Below, one piece after another: positions 1 to 10,499 of a stretch of 64,000 nt of DNA. The first letter of the stretch is position 1; each line of letters starts with the position of its first letter. The notes beneath the pieces were generated by a model. The model had not been told where the DNA came from. It did not search any database and worked only from the letters and a program-made list of their open reading frames with translations. Position numbers and translations under genes: made by a program. The DNA comes from Elephas maximus indicus (taxonomy: Eukaryota; Chordata; Mammalia; Proboscidea; Elephantidae), in the NCBI RefSeq assembly GCF_024166365.1, contig NC_064830.1, positions 90,760,968-90,824,967 on the forward strand. The letters are read 5' to 3'.

Positions 1-30
1 AACACTTAATCACTGTGCCCTCCATATACA
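1..30 (-). repeat. AfroSINE remnant at window edge
   Basis: The first bases resemble the reverse complement of the AfroSINE 5' end (cacttaatcactgtgcc), which elsewhere in the window reads cacttaaccactgtgccacc. The rest lies outside the window. It is too short to be certain. Confidence 0.35.
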
Positions 31-974
31 GTTTCCTCAAAACTGCTCCCCACTTATGACTATAGCTTATGAAGAAAATAGAAATCCATTTCTGGGGTAT
101 TTTTACTTGAAAAAGGTTATAGGCTCCTTCTCTCCTTTAAATAACCCCTGAGTTTTGCTGGGTCACTGTCAAACAATCCCCTCAGCTTGGAAGCTCCCTC
201 CTGAGCTGAGCTTTTCTCCGCCGCCGGGATTTGAATGCTTTGAGGTTGCTACCATCCTCTGCTGATACCGCCCTCATGTGGTGCACTTATCCAAGTACTC
301 AAAGACTTCTACTGAGGCAGCCTTTTCTAGGCTGATCATGGTTTTGTCTTACTGCCTCTATGTTGAGCTGGGCAGAACCGGCTCCTGCAGACTTTGTACC
401 CACCACTGTTGCACAAGTTACCTCTCACACAATTACTTGGGCCATGGCCAAAGCCTCCAGTTTTTACAGGTTTAGCTTCGTCTTCACTTTAGGCAGAGGG
501 AAGAACAAACTTACCAGTTGTTAAGTAAATCCCAGAGGGCTGCATCTTAGCCCTTTTTCAGACATACCTCGGCTGCTGGTGGTGAAGGAAGTGGGGCAAA
601 GACTCAGTGTCAGTTTCTCTTGTGCCTCTTTTCAGGGACGCTACATGCTTTTTTTACATGCTATGAACCTATTTCCCAAAGCAAAGACCAGTCATAACGT
701 GTGGTCTATTAAGTATGAATTTTGCTTATGAGAGCCCTAGGACAGAATATTTGAAATCAGAACCGTCCCAGAAAGACAATGGCACGGGTTAACTAGGATA
801 AACGGCAAAAGGAGCTGGAGATAAAACAGAATCGGGGAGGACCCCACCAGTGAGCTAATGGCAATAGGATGAATAGGGTCTAAAGAGGGATGACGAGTTT
901 CCTCTGCCCTTGGAAGGGGCTGGAAACATTCTAATGGAAGTCTACTGTTTTGTGTGATCTGCCCAATATATCCG
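31..974. other. Gene-free stretch, nothing assigned
   Basis: There is no coding frame of note and no repeat family I can name. Short open frames here lack splice context or recognisable protein similarity. Confidence 0.5.
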
Positions 975-1075
975 GTTGCTATGAGTTTTTTTTTTTATGA
1001 GTAGAAATCCACTTGACCGCAACGGGTTTGGTTTATGAGTAAGAAGCAACCTGACCGCAATGAGGTTTTTTTTTG
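975..1075 (+). repeat. Duplicated AfroSINE 3' tail
   Basis: The text reads as two successive copies of a roughly 37-bp SINE-tail-like segment. Each starts with atgagta, runs through cttgaccgcaa or cctgaccgcaa, and ends in a T-rich stretch. The tRNA-like head of the SINE is absent. It is a tail fragment that has been duplicated in tandem, not a complete insertion. Confidence 0.45.
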
Positions 1076-1080
1076 TTTGT

Positions 1081-1692
1081 TTTTTTGGCGGGGGTGGGGC
1101 AATATAGTCACGCCATCTTCTGATAATAACACCCTGGGTTTTCTTTGTGAGCTCAATTCTCTCATTTTAAGTTCACAGTTTAGGTGGGGTTGACTCTAAC
1201 TCCCACCTGCTCTTCAAAAGGGGGGGGTCACATGGTCCAGATCTAACCAATCAGAGGGTTCCATTTTCCTGGCCATTGTGATTGGTTTAGGGAGGGAAAA
1301 GAGCCCGTGAGTCTCAATTTTGGGACTTCTTTCTTGAACTATTGAGACACAATAGTACTCCAACTGGACCTGGAGCTGCTGGAGCCTCAGGCTGGAGCCA
1401 TGGATGGAAGCCAATATCGAAGCTGTTTTTCAGAGCAGACTTGAAAGATGGGGAGAGGTCTAACCTTGTCAATGTTCTTTGAACCCCTGGATCAAGATGT
1501 GTCAGAATTGAAAAAGATCTGTACCCTTAGATTTTTCAGTTACTGAAACAACAGATCCCCCATTTGTAAAATCCAGTTTAAGATGGGTTTTAAAGTCTTA
1601 ATTAATTGTTAAACATTTTTGTGAAATTAGAATCTACAACATAAACTTTTCCCCGCAGATTTCCGATTTCTCTTTTCCTGTACTGTGATCGA
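1081..1692. other. Gene-free stretch with possible ancient repeat
   Basis: Positions 1180-1420 (tggtccagatctaaccaatc, then attgtgattggtttaggg) read like an old interspersed repeat with CCAAT-type motifs, but I cannot name the family. No supported gene is present. Confidence 0.35.
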
Positions 1693-1908
1693 AGATCCCT
1701 GGGTGGCGCTAACAGTTTGTACTCGACTACTAACAAGAAGGTTGGCAGTTCAAACCCACCCAGCTGCGCGGCAGGAGAAAGGCCTGGAGATCTGCTTTCA
1801 TAAAGATTCCATCCAAGAAAACCCTATGGAGTTCAGTTCCACTCTGTAACACGTGGGATCCAATGAGTCAAAACTGACTGGGGAGCAATGGGTTTTGGTT
1901 TTGGTTTC
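1693..1908 (+). repeat. AfroSINE, long subtype
   Basis: This is a tRNA-derived SINE with a diverged head (gatccctgggtggcgc), a B-box-like gttcaaaccc, a middle segment (tttcataaagattccatcc) found only in longer copies here, and the common tail ending in a ggttttggtttt repeat. The same long subtype occurs on the minus strand at 33419 and 50770. Confidence 0.8.
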
Positions 1909-2093
1909 TTTTGGTACAGTGATCCATGTTATTGATGCTTTTCCCCTTAATTTAAGATTGGATTTATATCTTCTATAGATACGATAGATATAACTGCCTT
2001 TTATAAAAATTCTGGAATATGTATGATTTTAATTAATTAAACTTAACAAGTCCTACTTAAATGAAGGGATTTAATATTTGTTAAAATGAAGTT
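1909..2093. other. AT-rich spacer
   Basis: It contains ataattaattaa-type runs and no gene or repeat I can name. Confidence 0.4.
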
Positions 2094-2242
2094 AAAAAAC
2101 AAAACAAAAGCCGTTGCGGTCAAGTCAATTCCAACTCACAGGAACCCTATAGGATGAAGTAGAACTCCCCCTAGGGTTTCCGAGGAGCGGCTGGTGGGTT
2201 CAAACTGCTGACCTTTTGGTTAGCAGCTGTAGCTCCTAACTG
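2094..2242 (-). repeat. AfroSINE
   Basis: Reverse-oriented copy: tail complement first (gttgcggtcaagtcaattcc), then accctataggatgaagtaga, the B-box complement gttcaaactgctgacc, and the head complement ending near 2242. The final gene-proximal head bases are missing. Confidence 0.8.
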
Positions 2243-2823
2243 AAGATGTCAATATATTACACATTGGGGATACAGTCCAAGTTGCTAAAGGTTTAACTGA
2301 CTCTTTGTGCTTTTCTTTTCTCCCTCCATTTCATAATACTGGTACACATCAAAATAAATCTATAAATTGTGACCTAAGTCTATTTTATTCCTAGGAAGAG
2401 ACCCTTAAAACAAGTTGATAAGTGTCTGAATCTGGATATAGGAGTACCAGAATCTTCTGTATGTGAGCTCAACCGTTATTGTAATCTTCACAACTTTAAT
2501 GCCATTGGTTGTTAATAATTGTCCACCTACAATTCCTGCCAGAATCATCTCGACTTACACGTCATCAGGTCTCTCTTTGATGAACCTCTCAAGAAAAAAT
2601 AATTTTAAAGAAAAGTTTTGTTAGTCTTTATGTATATTGAAGAATGTTGTCTTTAACTTGCTTCTTTTTGACAATCTCCACAATGGTAAAATCACCAAAT
2701 TAAATTTACTTAATGGATGGTGGCTGTTTGGAGCGTAGCAAGAAGTTGAAAGGTTTGCACTTCATTTCCATTTCTGGTTGTGTTTTAAGTTTCTTAAAAT
2801 TATTTGATTACTGTTACAATGTT
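2243..2823. other. Gene-free AT-rich stretch
   Basis: No coding frame, no splice-flanked exon and no recognisable repeat is visible. Confidence 0.4.
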
Positions 2824-2990
2824 TGGAAACCCTGGTGGCGTGGTGGTTAAGTGCTACGGCTGCTAACCAAAAAAGTCAGCAGTTCGAATCCACCAGCTGT
2901 GCCTTGGAAACCCTCTGGGGCAGTTCCGCTCTGTCCTATAGGGTCGCTATGAGTTGGAATTGACTTGACAGCAACGGGTTTGATTTTTTT
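2824..2990 (+). repeat. AfroSINE, near full length
   Basis: A clean copy: head ggaaaccctggtggcgtggt, A-box-like ggttaagtgc, B-box cagttcgaatccacc, the common body ggggcagttccgctctgtcc, and the tail gggtcgctatgagttggaat followed by gacagcaacgggttt. It is a useful local reference for the other copies. Confidence 0.9.
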
Positions 2991-3132
2991 TTATCTTGGA
3001 AGGTGTTATAATATTTATGAACAGTGTCAAATGCATCGTCCATATCTACAATTATTCTTTGAATGTATATAACCTGATTAGCTCCGTCTTTCTTTTGTGT
3101 GATGATGCATAAAAAAAAAAGTTTTTTTTTTT

Positions 3133-3147
3133 AAAAAAGGTGCATAG
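3133..3147. repeat. Left target-site duplication of the young L1
   Basis: The 15-bp string aaaaaaggtgcatag stands immediately before the L1 5' end. It recurs exactly at 10803-10817, after the second poly(A) tail, which defines the whole 3148-10802 segment as a single target-primed insertion. Confidence 0.9.
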
Positions 3148-4194
3148 GTTTGGGGAGGCGGAGCCAAGATGGCGGACTAGGCAGACGCTACCTCGGATCC
3201 CTCTTACAACAAAGACACGGAAAAACAAGTGAATCGATCACATACATAACAATCTACGAACCCTGAACAACAAACACAGATTTAGAGACGGAGAACGAAC
3301 TAATACGGGGAAGCAGCGATTGTTTCCAGAGCCTGGAGCCAGCATACCAGTCAGGTACGGCACAAGCACAGAGACCTGCTCCACCCCCCTGAACTAACCC
3401 CGGGAGGGGGACTAGCCAGTTCCATGGGCGGCGTGGGACGCAGCCGTTAGGAGAAGTCCCCGGGAGGCAGTGACTGATCTTGGAGCAGAAAGAGCAGCAC
3501 CTGAGCCGGGGAACCGTCCCACAGGGATTTGGACTGCACGCAGGTACGCCATAAACACGGAGAGTTGCTCCACCCCCTGAACTAACCCCGGGAAGGTGAC
3601 CATCCGGGTCGCGCGGGCGGCGTGGGACGCAGCCGGTAGGAGAAGTCCCCGGGAGGCAGCGACTGGTATTGGAGCGGGGAGAACAGCGTTCCAGCCGGAA
3701 CACTCGGTCGCGGCACAAGCACGGGGAGCTACTCCACCCATCTGAACTAACCCCGGGAGGGGGCCCACCTGGTTCACGGGGGCGGCACGGCCACGCGGCT
3801 GGAGGGACGAGAAGTCCCCGGGAGGCAGCGACTGATTTTGGAGTCGAGAGTGCACCGTCCCAGTAGGGGAGCCTTGACGCTGGGCGTGGGGCTGGAAGCG
3901 GAGGATCTGACCGTGACTCCAGCGGGCCAGACCCCCCGGGGGCAATCTCCACACAGACAGCACACATAGGCGACGCGCCCGCGGGAATCTCAGATATAAT
4001 AGTCTTTCCAAGCAAGACAAGCAACTCTGGCTATATTCTGAAGTGCTACTCTCCTATCTCTCTGTTCCCTCCCCCACCCTCCCCAGGCGGCTTCATTAAC
4101 ATCTGAATAGCCTGAGCCAGAGGGAGAACTCTGATAGGGATCTGACTGCAGTTTTTTTTTTAGCGGATTTTCTGGAAAAACTAGTTTCCCAGTG
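3148..4194 (+). promoter_or_regulatory. L1 5' UTR with internal promoter and tandem monomers
   Basis: The first 30 bases carry ccaagatggcgg (3164-3175), the YY1-type motif that positions transcription start in primate L1s. Positions 3370-3880 are GC-rich and built from tandem units. The landmark gaactaaccccggga recurs at 3391, 3579 and 3744 (spacings 188 and 165), and agaagtccccgggaggcag recurs between. This resembles monomeric L1 promoters such as those of mouse, though the unit is not one I can match to a named family. From about 3990 the sequence becomes AT-richer and leads into ORF1. Confidence 0.75.
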
Positions 4195-5211
4195 ATGGCT
4201 CGGAGACAACAATCCATATCAAACCACTTAAAGAAGCAGACCGTGACAGCTTCTCCAACTCCCCAAACAAAAGAATCAAAATCTTTCCCAAATGAAGATA
4301 CAATTTTGGAATTATCAGATACAGAATATAAAAAACTAATTTACAGAATGCTTAATGATATCACAAATGAAATTAGGATATCTGCAGAAAAAGCCAAGGA
4401 ACACACTGATAAAACTGTTGAAGAACTCAAAAAGATTATTCAAGAACATACTGGAAAAATTAATAAGTTGCAAGAATCCATAGAGAGACAACATGTAGAA
4501 ATCCAAAAGATTAACAATAAAATTACAGAATTAGACAACACACTAGGAAGTCAGAGGAGCAGACTCGAGCAATTAGAATGCAGACTGGGACATCTGGAGG
4601 ACCAGGGAATCAACACCAACATAGCTGAAAAAAAATCAGATAAAAGAATTAAAAAAAATGAAGAAACCCTAAGAATTATGTGGGACTCTATCAAGAAGGA
4701 TAACCTGCGGGTGATTGGAGTCCCAGAACAGGGAGGGGAGACAGAAAACACAGAGAAAATAGTTGAAGAACTTCTGACAGAAAACTTCCCTGACATCATG
4801 AAAGACGAAAGGATATCTATCCAAGATGCTCATCGAACCCCATTTAAGATTGATCCAAAAAGAAAAACACCAAGACATATTATCATCAAACTCACCAAAA
4901 CCAAAGATAAACAGAAAATTTTAAAAGCAGCCAGGGAGAAAAGAAAGGTTTCCTTCAAGGGAGAATCAATAAGAATATGTTCTGACTACTCAGCAGAAAC
5001 CATGCAGGCAAGAAGGGAATGGGACGACATATACAGAACACTGAAGGAGAAGAACTGCCAACCAAGGATCATATATCCAGCAAAACTCTCTCTGAAATAT
5101 GAAGGCGAAATTAAGATATTTACAGACAAACACAAGTTTAGAGAATTTGCAAAAACCAAACCAAAGCTACAAGAAATACTAAAGGATATTGTTTGGTCAG
5201 AGAACCAATAA
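4195..5211 (+). CDS. L1 ORF1p, RNA-binding chaperone
   Basis: ORF1p is the trimeric RNA-binding protein that coats L1 RNA in cytoplasmic ribonucleoprotein particles. The true start is the ATG at 4195; the frame is open three bases upstream, but that codon is GTG. The product is 338 residues, the length of human ORF1p. Residues about 45-150 form a charged heptad-rich coiled coil (VEELKKIIQEHTGKINKL). The RRM follows (about 155-250; DNLRVIGVPE, RHIIIKLTKTKDKQKILKAA), then the C-terminal domain with FSAETLQARREW-like DYSAETMQARREWDD, RIIYPAKLSLKYEGEIKIF and a terminal LQEILK. All these blocks sit in the family order. No stop or frameshift is seen. It is transcribed from the element's own 5' UTR promoter. 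Confidence 0.95.
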   Translation: MARRQQSISNHLKKQTVTASPTPQTKESKSFPNEDTILELSDTEYKKLIYRMLNDITNEIRISAEKAKEHTDKTVEELKKIIQEHTGKINKLQESIERQHVEIQKINNKITELDNTLGSQRSRLEQLECRLGHLEDQGINTNIAEKKSDKRIKKNEETLRIMWDSIKKDNLRVIGVPEQGGETENTEKIVEELLTENFPDIMKDERISIQDAHRTPFKIDPKRKTPRHIIIKLTKTKDKQKILKAAREKRKVSFKGESIRICSDYSAETMQARREWDDIYRTLKEKNCQPRIIYPAKLSLKYEGEIKIFTDKHKFREFAKTKPKLQEILKDIVWSENQ

Positions 5212-5405
5212 TATCAGATATCAGCACAACACAAGGTCACAAAACAGAACGTCCTGATATCAACTCAAATAGGGAAATCACAAAAACAAACAAATTAAGA
5301 TTAATTAAAAAAAAATACACATAACAGGGAATCATGGAAGTCAATAGGTAAAAGATCACAATAATCAAAAAGAGGGACTAAATACAGGAGGCATTGAACT
5401 GCCAT

Positions 5406-5672
5406 ATGGAGAGTGATACAAGGCGATATAGAACAATACAAGTTAGGTTTTTACTTAGAAAAATAGGGGTATATAATGAGGTAACCACAAAAAGGTATAA
5501 CAACTCTATAACTCAAGACAAAAACCAAGAAAAACGTAACGACTCAACTAACATAAAGTCAAACACTATGAAAATGAGGATCTCACAATTTACTAAGAAA
5601 AACGCCTCAGCACAAAAAAGTATGTGGAAAAATGAAATTGTCAACAACACACATAAAAAGGCATCAAAATGA
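5406..5672 (+). CDS. Short frame in L1 inter-ORF spacer, overlapping ORF2 start
   Basis: From the first in-frame ATG at 5406 the frame runs 88 codons, and its stop TGA overlaps the ORF2 start as ATGA at 5669-5672. The peptide is lysine- and asparagine-rich ([19 protein letters not shown]), with no domain I recognise. It may simply be a chance frame in A-rich sequence. The interest lies in the stop-start overlap, which could let a terminating ribosome reinitiate at ORF2. Human L1 has a much shorter spacer. Nothing in the sequence proves translation. Confidence 0.35.
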   Translation: MESDTRRYRTIQVRFLLRKIGVYNEVTTKRYNNSITQDKNQEKRNDSTNIKSNTMKMRISQFTKKNASAQKSMWKNEIVNNTHKKASK

Positions 5673-8600
5673 CAGCACTAAAAACTTATTTATCTATAAT
5701 TACCCTGAATGTAAATGGACTAAATGCACCAATAAAGAGACAGAGAGTCACAGACTGGATAAAGAAACACGATCCATCTATATGCTGCCTACAAGAGACA
5801 CACCTTAGACTTAGAGACACAAACAAACTAAAACTCAAAGGATGGAAAAAAGTATATCAAGCAAACAATAAGCAAAAAAGAAGAGGAGTAGCAATATTAA
5901 TTTCTGACAAAATAGACTTTAGACTTAAATCCACCACAAAGGATAAAGAAGGACACTATATAATGATAAAAGGGACAATTGATCAGGAAGACATAACCAT
6001 ATTAAATATTTACGCACCCAATGACAGGGCTGCAAGATATATAAATCAAATTTTAACAGAACTGAAAAGCGAGATAGATACCTCCACAATTATAGTAGGA
6101 GACTTCAACACACCCCTTTCGGAGAAGGACAGGACATCCAGTAAGAAGCTCAACAGAGACACGGAAGATCTAATTACAACAATCAACCAACTTGACCTCA
6201 TTGACTTATACAGAACTCTCCACCCAACTGCTGCAAAATATACTTTTTTTTCTAGCGCACATGGAACATTCTCTAGAATAGACCACATATTAGGTCATAA
6301 AACAAACCTTTGCAGAGTCCAAAACATCGAAATATTACAAAGCATCTTCTCAGACCACAAGGCAATAAAACTAGAGATCAATAACAGAAGAACGAGGGAA
6401 AAGAAATCAAATACTTGGAAAATGAACAATACCCTCCTGAAAAAAGACTGGGTTATAGAAGACATCAAGGAGGGAATAAGGAAATTCATAGACAGCAACG
6501 AGAATGAAAATACTTCCTATCAAAACCTCTGGGACACAGCAAAAGCAGTGCTCAGAGGTCAATTTATATCAATAAATGCACACATACAAAAAGAAGAAAG
6601 AGCCAAAATCAGAGAACTGTCCCTACAACTTGAACAAATAGAAAGTGAGCAACAAAAGAATCCATCAGGCACCAGAAGAAAACAAATAATAAAAATTAGA
6701 GCTGAACTAAATGAATTAGAGAACAGAAAAACAATTGAAAGAATTAACAAAGCCAAAAGCTGGTTCTTTGAAAAAATTAACAAAATTGATAAACCATTGG
6801 CTAGACTGACTAAAGAAATACAGGAAAGGAAACAAATAACCCGAATAAGAAATGAGAAGGACCACATCACAACAGAACCAAATGAAATTAAAAGAATCAT
6901 TTCAGATTATTATGAAAAATTGTACTCTAACAAATTTGAAAACCTAGAAGAAATGGATGAATTCCTTGAAAAACACTACCTACCTAAACTAACACATTCA
7001 GAAGCAGAACAACTAAATAGACCCATAACAAAAAAAGAGATTGAAACGGTAATCAAAAAACTCCCAACAAAAAAAAGTCCTGGCCCGGACGGCTTCACTG
7101 CAGAGTTCTACCAAATTTTCAGAGAAGAGTTAACACCACTACTACTAAAGGTATTCCAAAGCATAGAAAATGACGGAATACTACCCAACTCATTCTATGA
7201 AGCCACCATCTCCCTGATACCAAAACCAGGTAAAGACATTACAAAAAAAGAAAATTATAGACCTATATCCCTCATGAACATTGATGCAAAAATCCTCAAC
7301 AAAATTCTAGCCAATAGAATCCAACAACACATCAAAAAAATAATTCACCCTGATCAAGTGGGATTTATACCAGGTATGCAAGGCTGGTTTAATATCAGAA
7401 AAACCATTAATGTAATCCATCACATAAATAAAACAAAAGACAAAAACCACATGATCTTATCAATTGATGCAGAAAAGGCATTTGACAAAGTCCAACACCC
7501 ATTTATGATAAAAACTCTTACCAAAATAGGAATTGAAGGAAAATTCCTCAACATAATAAAGGGCATCTATGCAAAGCCAACAGCCAATATCACTCTAAAT
7601 GGAGAGAACCTGAAAGCATTTCCCTTGAGAACGGGAACCAGACAAGGATGCCCTTTATCACCGCTCTTATTCAACATCGTGTTGGAAGTCTTAGCCAGGG
7701 CAATCAGGCTAGACAAAGAAATAAAAGGTATCCGGATTGGCAAGGAAGAAGTAAAGTTATCACTATTTGCAGATGACATGATTATATACACAGAAAACCC
7801 TAAGGAATCCTCCAGAAAACTACTGAAACTAATAGAAGAGTTTGGCAGAGTCTCAGGTTATAAAATAAACATACAAAAATCACTTGGATTCCTCTACATC
7901 AACAAAAAGAACACCGAAGAGGAAATAACCAAATCAATACCATTCACAGTAGCCCCCAAGAAGATAAGATACTTAGGAATAAATCTTACCAAGGATGTAA
8001 AAGACCTATACAAAGAAAACTACAAAGCTCTACTACAAGAAATTCAAAAGGACATACTTAAGTGGAAAAACATACCTTGCTCATGGATAGGAAGACTTAA
8101 CATAGTAAAAATGTCTATTCTACCAAAAGCCATCTATACATTTAACGCACTTCCGATCCAAATTCCAATGTCATATTTTAAGGGGATAGAGAAACAAATC
8201 ACCAATTTCATATGGAAGGGAAAAAAGCCCCGGATAAGCAAAGCACTACTGAAAAAGAAGAAGAAAGTGGGAGGCCTCACCTTACCTGACTTCAGAACCT
8301 ATTATACAGCCACAGTAGTCAAAACAGCCTGGTATTGGTACAACAACAGACACATAGACCAATGGAACAGAATTGAGAACCCAGACATAGATCCATCCAC
8401 GTATGAGCAGCTGATATTTGACAAAGGACCAGTGACAATTAACTGGGGAAAAGACAGCCTTTTTAACAAATGGTGCTGGCATAACTGGATATCCATTTGC
8501 AAAAAAATGAAACAGGACCCATACCTCACACCATGCACAAAAACTAACTCCAAGTGGATCAAAGACCTAAACATAAAGACTAAAACGATAAAGATCATGG

Positions 8601-9484
8601 AAGAAAAAATTGGGACAACCCTAGGAGCCCTAATACAAGGTATAAACAGAATACAAAACATTACCAAAAATGATGAAGAGAAACCCGATAACTGGGAGCT
8701 CCTAAAAATCAAACACCTATGCTCATCTAAAGACTTCACCAAAAGAGTAAAAAGACCACCTACAGATTGGGAAAGAATTTTCAGCTATGACATCTCCGAC
8801 CAGCGCCTGATCTCTAAAATCTACATGATTCTGTCAAAACTCAACCACAAAAAGACAAACAACCCAATCAAGAAGTGGGCAAAGGATATGAACACACATT
8901 TCTCTAAAGAAGATATTCAGGCAGCCAACAGATACATGAGAAAATGCTCTCGATCATTAGCCATTAGAGAAATGCAAATTAAAACTACGATGAGATTCCA
9001 TCTCACACCAGCAAGGCTGGCATTAATCCAAAAAACACAAAATAATAAATGTTGGAGAGGCTGCGGAGAGATTGGAACTCTCATACACTGCTGGTGGGAA
9101 TGTAAAATGGTACAACCACTTTGGAAATCTATCTGGCGTTATCTTAAACAGTTAGAAATAGAACTACCATACAACCCAGAAATCCCACTCCTCGGAATAT
9201 ACCCTAGAGATACAAGAGCCTTCATACAAACAGATATATGCACACCCATGTTTATTGCAGCTCTGTTTACAATAGCAAAAAGTTGGAAGCAACCAAGGTG
9301 TCCATCAACGGATGAATGGGTAAATAAATTGTGGTATATTCACACAATGGAATACTACGCATCGATAAAGAACAGTGACGAATCTCTGAAACATTTCATA
9401 ACATGGAGGAACCTGGAAGGCATTATGCTGAGCGAAATGAGTCAGAGGCAAAAGGACAAATACTGTATAAGACCACTATTATAA
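5669..9484 (+). CDS. L1 ORF2p, endonuclease and reverse transcriptase
   Basis: ORF2p nicks target DNA and reverse-transcribes L1 RNA there (target-primed reverse transcription), in cis with ORF1p. The 1271-residue frame is unbroken. The APE-type endonuclease occupies residues 1-240: N14 in TLNVNGLN, E43 in CLQETH, D and N in VGDFNTPLS near 145, and the catalytic SDHKAI near 229. The Z region follows, with [11 protein letters not shown]. The reverse transcriptase core contains FADD at residues 700-703 (nt from 7766), matching human numbering. Near the C terminus (about 1128-1146) is the cysteine-rich block [18 protein letters not shown]. Every catalytic residue I can place is present. The start ATG lies in the ATGA overlap described for the spacer frame. 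Confidence 0.96.
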   Translation: MTALKTYLSIITLNVNGLNAPIKRQRVTDWIKKHDPSICCLQETHLRLRDTNKLKLKGWKKVYQANNKQKRRGVAILISDKIDFRLKSTTKDKEGHYIMIKGTIDQEDITILNIYAPNDRAARYINQILTELKSEIDTSTIIVGDFNTPLSEKDRTSSKKLNRDTEDLITTINQLDLIDLYRTLHPTAAKYTFFSSAHGTFSRIDHILGHKTNLCRVQNIEILQSIFSDHKAIKLEINNRRTREKKSNTWKMNNTLLKKDWVIEDIKEGIRKFIDSNENENTSYQNLWDTAKAVLRGQFISINAHIQKEERAKIRELSLQLEQIESEQQKNPSGTRRKQIIKIRAELNELENRKTIERINKAKSWFFEKINKIDKPLARLTKEIQERKQITRIRNEKDHITTEPNEIKRIISDYYEKLYSNKFENLEEMDEFLEKHYLPKLTHSEAEQLNRPITKKEIETVIKKLPTKKSPGPDGFTAEFYQIFREELTPLLLKVFQSIENDGILPNSFYEATISLIPKPGKDITKKENYRPISLMNIDAKILNKILANRIQQHIKKIIHPDQVGFIPGMQGWFNIRKTINVIHHINKTKDKNHMILSIDAEKAFDKVQHPFMIKTLTKIGIEGKFLNIIKGIYAKPTANITLNGENLKAFPLRTGTRQGCPLSPLLFNIVLEVLARAIRLDKEIKGIRIGKEEVKLSLFADDMIIYTENPKESSRKLLKLIEEFGRVSGYKINIQKSLGFLYINKKNTEEEITKSIPFTVAPKKIRYLGINLTKDVKDLYKENYKALLQEIQKDILKWKNIPCSWIGRLNIVKMSILPKAIYTFNALPIQIPMSYFKGIEKQITNFIWKGKKPRISKALLKKKKKVGGLTLPDFRTYYTATVVKTAWYWYNNRHIDQWNRIENPDIDPSTYEQLIFDKGPVTINWGKDSLFNKWCWHNWISICKKMKQDPYLTPCTKTNSKWIKDLNIKTKTIKIMEEKIGTTLGALIQGINRIQNITKNDEEKPDNWELLKIKHLCSSKDFTKRVKRPPTDWERIFSYDISDQRLISKIYMILSKLNHKKTNNPIKKWAKDMNTHFSKEDIQAANRYMRKCSRSLAIREMQIKTTMRFHLTPARLALIQKTQNNKCWRGCGEIGTLIHCWWECKMVQPLWKSIWRYLKQLEIELPYNPEIPLLGIYPRDTRAFIQTDICTPMFIAALFTIAKSWKQPRCPSTDEWVNKLWYIHTMEYYASIKNSDESLKHFITWRNLEGIMLSEMSQRQKDKYCIRPLL

Positions 9485-10499
9485 GATCTTGAGAAATAGT
9501 AAACCTGAGAAGAACACATACTTTTGTGGTTACGAGGGGGGGAGGGAGGGAGGGTGGGAGAGGGTTTTTTTATTGATTAATCAGTAGATAAGAACTGCTT
9601 TAGGTGAAGGGAAAGACAACACTCAATACATGGAAGGTCAGCTCAATTGGACTGGACCAAAAGCAAAGAAGTTTCCGGGATAAAATGAATGCTTCAAAGC
9701 TCAGCGGAGCAAGCGCGGGGGTCTGGGGAACATGGTTTGCGGGGACTTCTAAGTCAATTGGCAAAATAATTCTATTATGAAATCATTCTGCATCCCACTT
9801 TGAAATGTGGCGTCTGGGGTCTTAAATGCTAACAAGCAGCCATCTAAGATGCAGCAATTGGTCTCAACCCACCTGGAGCAAAGGAAAATGAAGAACACCA
9901 AGTCCACATGACAACTAAGAGCCCAAGAGACAGAAAGGGCCACATGAACCAGAGACCTACATCATCCTGAGACCAGAAGAACTAGTTGGTGCCCGGCCAC
10001 AATCGATGACTGCCCTGACAGGGAGCTCAGCAGAGGACCCCTGAGGGAGCAGGAGAGCAGTGGGATGCAGACCCCAAATTCTCATAAGAAGACCAAACTT
10101 AATGGTCTGACTGAGACTGGAGGAATCCCGGCGGTCATGCTCTCCAGACCTCCTGTTGACACAGGACAGGAACCATCCCTGAAGACAACTCATCAGACAT
10201 GTAAGGGACTGGTCAGCGGGTGGGAGAGAGACGCTGATGAAGAGTGAGCTAATTATATCAGGTGTACACTTGAGATTGTGTTGGCAACTCTTGTCTGGAG
10301 GGGGGATGGGAGGATAGAGAGAGAGGGAAGCCGGCAAAATTGTCAAGAAAGGAGAGACTGAAAGGGCTGACTCAAGACGGGGAGAGTAAGTGGGAGTAGG
10401 GAGTGAGATGTATGTAAACTTATATGTGACAGACTGATTGGATTTGTAAACGTTCACTTGAAGCTTAATAAAAGTTATTATAAAAAAAAAAAAAAAAAA
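9485..10499 (+). other. L1 3' UTR, G-rich tract and poly(A)
   Basis: A purine tract at 9535-9564 contains runs of three or more G at short spacing (gagggagggagggtggg), the classical polypurine, potential G-quadruplex feature of L1 3' UTRs. The end of the element carries cttataTgtgacagactgat-type sequence, the signal aataaa (10467-10472), and A18 at 10482-10499. The same terminal sequence, diverged, appears at 16400-16460 in the deleted L1, which shows that the two families are related. Confidence 0.8.

Larger units (their letters stand above)
3148..10499 (+). mobile_element. Full-length young L1 (LINE-1), both ORFs open
   Basis: This is a complete autonomous non-LTR retrotransposon of about 7.35 kb. 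In order it has a GC-rich 5' UTR starting ggggaggcggagccaagatg, ORF1 (4195-5211), an unusually long 457-nt inter-ORF spacer, ORF2 (5669-9484), a 3' UTR with a G-rich tract, the signal aataaa at 10467, and an 18-A tail. Neither ORF is interrupted, the tail is intact, and the target-site duplication is exact, so the insertion is evolutionarily recent. ORF lengths (338 and 1271 residues) match the mammalian L1 norm. Whether it still moves cannot be decided from sequence. Other L1 pieces in the window are far more decayed. Confidence 0.95.

Noticed and set aside
10065-10247. 60-codon frame in the L1 3' UTR
   Set aside because: Chance frame in 3' UTR sequence of the L1 family.
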